Origin: DASPUI01 sp035622995
GTDB taxonomy: Bacteria; Verrucomicrobiota; Verrucomicrobiia; Chthoniobacterales; UBA10450
Length of the DNA: 33,368 nt
NCBI GenBank assembly: GCA_035622995.1
Contig: DASPUI010000085.1
Span: 1 to 33,368 of the forward strand
Direction: 5' to 3'
The position numbers were made by a program, and so were the translations under genes. Positions within the stretch are counted from its first letter, which is position 1, and every line of letters begins with the position of its first letter. Of this stretch, positions 30,049-33,368 are shown in pieces. A model generated the notes under the pieces. That model was not told where the DNA came from, did no database searches, and saw only the letters and a program-made list of their open reading frames with translations.

Positions 30049-30330
30049 ATGCCCGACCCAGACTTACGCGCGCGGATTAAGGAAATGCTGGTGAAAAATC
30101 TGATGCTCCAGACTACCGCCGATCAAATCGGCGACGATCTGCCACTTTTTGGCCCGAATGGGCTCGGACTGGATTCAATCGACGCGCTCGAGCTCGCGGT
30201 CAGCATGGAAAAAGTTTTCGGAGTGAGCGTGCCGAACTCCGAAGTCGCGGGTAAAGCGCTTCGCACTGTCAACACCATCCACGATTACATTCTCGAGCGG
30301 CGCGCGCAGGCAGGCAGCAGTTCCTCTTGA
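30049..30330 (+). CDS. Acyl carrier protein-like protein
   Basis: 93 aa from ATG 30049; the longer reading adds a Cys/His-rich tail unlike ACPs. The phosphopantetheine motif G-L-D-S-I-D-A-L-E-L is present with Ser43. Helix 1 (L-R-A-R-I-K-E-M-L-V-K-N-L) and helix 3/4 patterns (I-H-D-Y-I-L-E-R-R) fit. It would carry acyl or peptidyl groups as a thioester after holo-ACP synthase action. It is not the usual AcpP context: no fabD/G/F, no ketosynthase or adenylation gene is beside it. So a specialised carrier, for example for lipid or secondary-metabolite acyl transfer, is possible. Convergent with the next gene, 15 nt apart. Confidence 0.85.
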   Translation: MPDPDLRARIKEMLVKNLMLQTTADQIGDDLPLFGPNGLGLDSIDALELAVSMEKVFGVSVPNSEVAGKALRTVNTIHDYILERRAQAGSSSS

Positions 30331-30345
30331 AGGCGGTGGCTACGG

Positions 30346-30831
30346 CTACTCCGCAGGAATTTTCGAAAGCAGATAGGCCTTTTGAGCCTGGAAATCGGCA
30401 TCGAAGCGACCGTCCGTAACCACAGCGATACCCTTTGCATCTTCGTAGATTGTTTTCTTCAACGTTCCCGTCGGCGAGGTAAGCCACATCGGACCGACCT
30501 GGTCGAGCGTCGTATGGGTAACGACAATATCGGTCTCTCCCCGGCTTGTGCCGACGAGGACGATGTGAACATGATCATCACCGGGCGGTTTAAATGCGAG
30601 TCCGTGCATCGGCAATGCAAATTTGCCCAACCCCATCGCCTCCGCGGCCGGAGCATTCAGGAAGGTTTGTTTGCCGGATTGCACGACCCAATCGGCAAGC
30701 CGTCCGAGTTCACCATCGGTTAAACTCGATGTGTTCTGCGCGAGGATTTGTGTAAAACACGCCGCGAAAACTAATAGTCCAATTGTCGTTCTCTTGATGC
30801 TGGTCCGTTCAAATCGCGCAAAGATTCCCAT
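30346..30831 (-). CDS. Secreted protein of unknown function
   Basis: 161 aa. Signal peptide with a basic start and hydrophobic core (residues 14-31, TTIGLLVFAACFTQILAQ), probably cut after A-Q. The mature 130 residues have alpha/beta content: an N-terminal helix (T-D-G-E-L-G-R-L-A-D-W-V-V), then beta segments around H-V-H-I-V-L-V-G-T-S and T-D-I-V-V-T-H, then W-L-T-S-P-T-G-T-L. A C-terminal helix (F-D-A-D-F-Q-A-Q-K-A-Y-L-L) closes it. I recognise no family. It lies 58 nt downstream of the LOG gene on the same strand and may be co-transcribed. Confidence 0.7.
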   Translation of the reverse strand: MGIFARFERTSIKRTTIGLLVFAACFTQILAQNTSSLTDGELGRLADWVVQSGKQTFLNAPAAEAMGLGKFALPMHGLAFKPPGDDHVHIVLVGTSRGETDIVVTHTTLDQVGPMWLTSPTGTLKKTIYEDAKGIAVVTDGRFDADFQAQKAYLLSKIPAE

Positions 30832-30889
30832 CCAGAAACTTTCATCGGACAGATTATCCAGTCCAGAAATGATCGTGACGGATGGTGTC

Positions 30890-31963
30890 CTACCCGAGCG
30901 GCGACGCGTTAATGGCGTCGATCAACTGCCGGAACCGCCCGAAATTGCGGCGGTGCGGGGTGAGGATCAAACGCGGCAACTCCAAAATCTCCGGCTCGTT
31001 CTTTTCCATGCGCAATGCGCTGCCCTGAACAATTTCGCCTTTGCGAACCAGGTCGGCGAAATTCTTGTTAAGATCGACCATTGCGGAATTCGTTAGGCGC
31101 CTGGCAATCCGGATCACCAGTTTTTCGCCCACCCACCGCATCGAATGAAAGGTCTTATAGAAATTGACGATCTCGGCCACCGCCTGATCAACGTCGTGGA
31201 CGATTTTAAAAAAATGAAAATCGTCTTCCGAGACAAAGCCGATCTTGAAAAGATAATCGGTCAGAAATCTCATCCATGTTTCCCAATACTTTCCGTTGGG
31301 ACGATCGAGGAGAACCAGCGGAATGATGCGTGCTTTGCCGGTTTGCATGAGCGTCAGCGCTTCGAAGCATTCGTCCAAGGTGCCGAAGCCGCCGGGGAAA
31401 AGCGCGAACGCGTGCGTTTCTTTCACAAAGTTCAGTTTGCGCGTAAAGAAGTAGTTAAAATTGATGAGCTTCGGATCGCCATCAATGACCACGTTGGCGC
31501 GCTGCTCAAACGGCAGCCGAATATTCAAACCGAAACTCTGCTCGCGACCAGCTCCACGCTGGGCCGCGCCCATGATTCCGTCGCCCCCGCCGGTAATGAC
31601 CATGTAATTGTGCGCGACCATTTTTCGGGAAAAATCCTCCGCCACCCTTGCTTCGGGCGCTTCCGGCGAAACGCGGGCCGATCCGAATACGGCAACCTTT
31701 CGAAAATGCTGAAATGGCGCGAAAACTTTCGCCGCGTAACGCAGTTCTTTCAGGGATCGATTGATCAACTTAAGGTCGGCCACGCCCATCCGGTCCCGCG
31801 CAATTTTCAGCGCGGTGACAATCATCTCTTCGATTAATTCCGCGGATCCTTCTGCGCCCCATTCGCGCACTAATTTGCGGATACGCTCGTCAAAAGGCGC
31901 TTCAACGCTCCACTGCCGTCGCGTTGGTTGATTTTGGATCGTTCCCGCTGTGAAATCTTCCAC
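30890..31963 (-). CDS. LOG-family Rossmann-fold protein (TIGR00730-like)
   Basis: 357 aa. The central domain has the two LOG motifs: G-G-G-D-G-I-M-G-A-A-Q-R-G-A (about 125-138) and P-G-G-F-G-T-L-D-E (190-198), with V-F-G-S-A-R at the nucleotide-binding start. An extra N-terminal helical region of about 80 residues and a C-terminal extension of about 100 make it longer than the usual 190-residue cytokinin-activating LOG. Short LOG enzymes cleave cytokinin nucleotides to the base; this long form may act on another nucleotide. The old label lysine decarboxylase is not supported. A TTCGTTAGGC copy lies at 31089-31098. Confidence 0.85.
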   Translation of the reverse strand: MEDFTAGTIQNQPTRRQWSVEAPFDERIRKLVREWGAEGSAELIEEMIVTALKIARDRMGVADLKLINRSLKELRYAAKVFAPFQHFRKVAVFGSARVSPEAPEARVAEDFSRKMVAHNYMVITGGGDGIMGAAQRGAGREQSFGLNIRLPFEQRANVVIDGDPKLINFNYFFTRKLNFVKETHAFALFPGGFGTLDECFEALTLMQTGKARIIPLVLLDRPNGKYWETWMRFLTDYLFKIGFVSEDDFHFFKIVHDVDQAVAEIVNFYKTFHSMRWVGEKLVIRIARRLTNSAMVDLNKNFADLVRKGEIVQGSALRMEKNEPEILELPRLILTPHRRNFGRFRQLIDAINASPLG

Positions 31964-32040
31964 GGAACATGTTTAGCGTGCAGCATGCCCAGCGCACGAA
32001 ATTTTTCCGGGGGGAAGATGAGCCAGCTTGTCCAAAAAAT

Positions 32041-32949
32041 TTAATCGGCGTCGGAGATGCGGCGCCCTGCATTTACTGAAATCAAATCGGCCAAAATCTC
32101 GCGCATTCGCCTGATCGGAGTCGAGTAATGACCTTCGTCCTCGATGAAGCGGGCCGTGCAGTTCGGCAAACGCCTTGCGACCTCTTGCGCGATATGAAAC
32201 GAAAAGGCGCGGTCAGCGATGCCGTGCCAAAGACGGACTGGCACATCCACATCTTCCAACCGAAAGCCCCACGGTTCCCCATAGATTCGCGCATCGCGAA
32301 TTACTCCTTCCGCCGAGCCGCGCCAGGCATTGCGCTGACTCTCAAAGCAAATATCGAAGGCCACCCGATTGCGCAACGCCTCCGCGTCGGACGGCGGTAG
32401 CATTCGCAATAGTCTCTGCGCCATCCGCACAGTCGAGCGCAAAGAGACAAGCGGCCGCGCGGCATAAAACAGCGAGCGCAACAAATTTGGTTGGTGTTGA
32501 TGAAACCAGATCATCCATCGATAAAGTGGGAGTAGCCCGCCATGATCGCTCAACTCGGCAATCGGCGGGGCGCCGCTCACAATCGCGATCGCCCGAGCGC
32601 GGCCACGCATTCGCCACGCAGTCGCAAAACCGTAGGGGGCACCTCCGGAGAAAGCGAGCACCCGGAAATCTTCGATCTTCAAATGGTTGGCGAGCTCTTC
32701 GACAACCGGCGGCCAGTCGAGCAGCTTCCGATTGGGTTGAAACGTAGATCCGCAAATTCCCGGCCGGTCTGGAGAAATGATGCGCACGCCCAACTCGCGA
32801 GCGGATGTTTCAGTTAATTCTCCCATCGTTCGCGAGCTTGGCCAGCCGTGGAAGAAGAAAACGGGCTGTCCCCTCGCGTCGCCGTATTCGGCAAAGGCGA
32901 TTCGCCGGCCCGTCGTCAGGGTGACAAATTCACAATCCTTACGATTCAT
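32041..32949 (-). CDS. Alpha/beta hydrolase
   Basis: 302 aa. Oxyanion-hole motif F-F-H-G-W-P, then D-R-P-G-I-C-G-S. The nucleophile elbow is L-A-F-S-G-G-A-P-Y with Ser101 (an Ala replaces the first Gly of GxSxG). The acid is probably the Asp in W-H-G-I-A-D-R-A-F and the base the His in E-D-E-G-H-Y-S. The cap region (about 125-215) is helical and basic. A serine hydrolase of unknown substrate, cytoplasmic (no signal peptide). First of the minus-strand group ahead of the LOG gene, separated from it by 77 nt and divergent from the DUF2934 gene. The ATG at 32949 has no Shine-Dalgarno. Confidence 0.87.
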   Translation of the reverse strand: MNRKDCEFVTLTTGRRIAFAEYGDARGQPVFFFHGWPSSRTMGELTETSARELGVRIISPDRPGICGSTFQPNRKLLDWPPVVEELANHLKIEDFRVLAFSGGAPYGFATAWRMRGRARAIAIVSGAPPIAELSDHGGLLPLYRWMIWFHQHQPNLLRSLFYAARPLVSLRSTVRMAQRLLRMLPPSDAEALRNRVAFDICFESQRNAWRGSAEGVIRDARIYGEPWGFRLEDVDVPVRLWHGIADRAFSFHIAQEVARRLPNCTARFIEDEGHYSTPIRRMREILADLISVNAGRRISDAD

Positions 32950-33032
32950 TTGCTTTAAACCCCAGATCGAGATCGAATGTCATTTTAATCTTTTTGCGCG
33001 CAGGCGCATTTCAGCTTCCGTTATTAGATCAG

Positions 33033-33368
33033 ATGAACCGACAACAACAGCCAAGTGCCGGAAAGATTTCTCTGCACGGAAATGGGATGGGCGTTCCCTC
33101 ACCGGAAGACATCGAAAGGCGGGCCCGGGAAATTGCAATGATTGACGAACGCGATCCCAAAGATTTTACCGAGGCCGATTGGGCGCAGGCTCGCAGGGAA
33201 TTATCAGGCGAAGTGTCCACCCCGCCGCCGGAAGAAGACGACAAGACGATCAGATTGGAGGAAGAATGGGAAGTCACGCCGGACGATCGCGGGCATCGGG
33301 TCCCGAGACCAGGCATTGAAGAGGATGAAGAGACTCTCGGCGGGCAACTTGTAACCGACGGCGTGGAA
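33033..33368 (+). CDS. DUF2934-type protein, N-terminal part
   Basis: 112 codons are visible and the frame is open at the right edge. Start ATG 33033. After a Q-rich N-terminus comes D-I-E-R-R-A-R-E-I-A-M-I-D-E-R-D-P, then D-F-T-E-A-D-W-A-Q-A-R-R-E-L. This fits the short helical DUF2934 pattern (I-x-x-R-A-x-x-I ... W-x-x-A-x-x-E-L). The rest is strongly acidic (P-P-E-E-D-D-K, E-E-D-E-E-T), soluble and probably disordered. No signal peptide. Function unknown. Divergent from the hydrolase with an 83-nt spacer. Confidence 0.65.
   Translation, partial: MNRQQQPSAGKISLHGNGMGVPSPEDIERRAREIAMIDERDPKDFTEADWAQARRELSGEVSTPPPEEDDKTIRLEEEWEVTPDDRGHRVPRPGIEEDEETLGGQLVTDGVE

Noticed and set aside
30890..31963. 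Lysine decarboxylase annotation
   Set aside because: P-G-G-F-G-T-L-D-E and G-G-G-D-G-I-M-G are LOG motifs; no PLP-binding site is present. The decarboxylase label is a historical misnomer.
1..33368. tRNA genes, rRNA, CRISPR arrays, insertion sequences or prophage
   Set aside because: No cloverleaf with a GTTCGA-type T-arm in gaps, no regularly spaced repeats, no transposase or integrase motifs, and gene content is housekeeping.

Overview
The window reads as an ordinary chromosomal segment of a moderately GC-rich Gram-negative bacterium. Outer-membrane biogenesis genes (TamA/TamB, an AsmA-like protein, a PpiD-like folding factor) show two membranes. The mix of a DUF2934-type protein, a DUF4230 protein, an rnpA-yidD-yidC-jag cluster and almost no Shine-Dalgarno sequences suggests Verrucomicrobiota (Chthoniobacterales-like). 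That placement is inference; Acidobacteriota is the main alternative. I see no rRNA, tRNA, CRISPR array, prophage, integrase or transposase.

Layout. 1-192: start of a secreted NTF2-like gene (partial). 416-1312: secreted TraB/GumN-type protein. 1377-10877 (minus strand): an envelope cluster transcribed TamB, TamA (stop and start codons overlap), group II PLP decarboxylase, PpiD-like parvulin, TPR protein. 10963-12301 (plus): zinc-less anti-sigma-like membrane protein and a nucleoside phosphorylase-fold enzyme. 12271-13191 (minus): CDF cation transporter, head-to-head (2 bp) with a plus-strand pair, a MECR-type enoyl reductase and a sarcosine-oxidase-like flavoenzyme (13194-15352). 15414-18240 (minus): rnpA-yidD-yidC-jag, all tightly coupled, without rpmH next to it. 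18394-18774: a tiny lipoprotein gene with a decayed paralogue beside it. Then alanine dehydrogenase and YqgE (minus). 20924-23929 (plus): a DUF4230 protein and an AsmA/YdbH-like protein behind a leader that holds a strong terminator-like hairpin. 23926-27408 (minus): dnaE. 27663-30330 (plus): PII protein, glutamine synthetase, TatA, acyl carrier protein. 30346-32949 (minus): secreted unknown, LOG-family protein, alpha/beta hydrolase. 33033 to the end: DUF2934-type protein (partial).

How the genes fit together. Three blocks serve the envelope: TamB/TamA/PpiD-like for outer-membrane protein assembly, YidC/YidD/TatA for inner-membrane insertion and export, and the AsmA-like protein probably for lipid or envelope transport. 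PII and glutamine synthetase form a nitrogen-assimilation pair; alanine dehydrogenase also handles ammonium but lies elsewhere.

The signal that genes do not explain is a dispersed DNA word, CGTTAGGC (often TTCGTTAGGC). By hand I count ten exact copies on the two strands where about one is expected. They lie in intergenic DNA and in several reading frames of unrelated proteins, using otherwise rare codons, so selection seems to act on the DNA. Also notable are a dnaE promoter placed for a leaderless mRNA, an orphan intrinsic-terminator hairpin, and C/A-rich repeat leaders in front of glnA and the DUF4230 gene.
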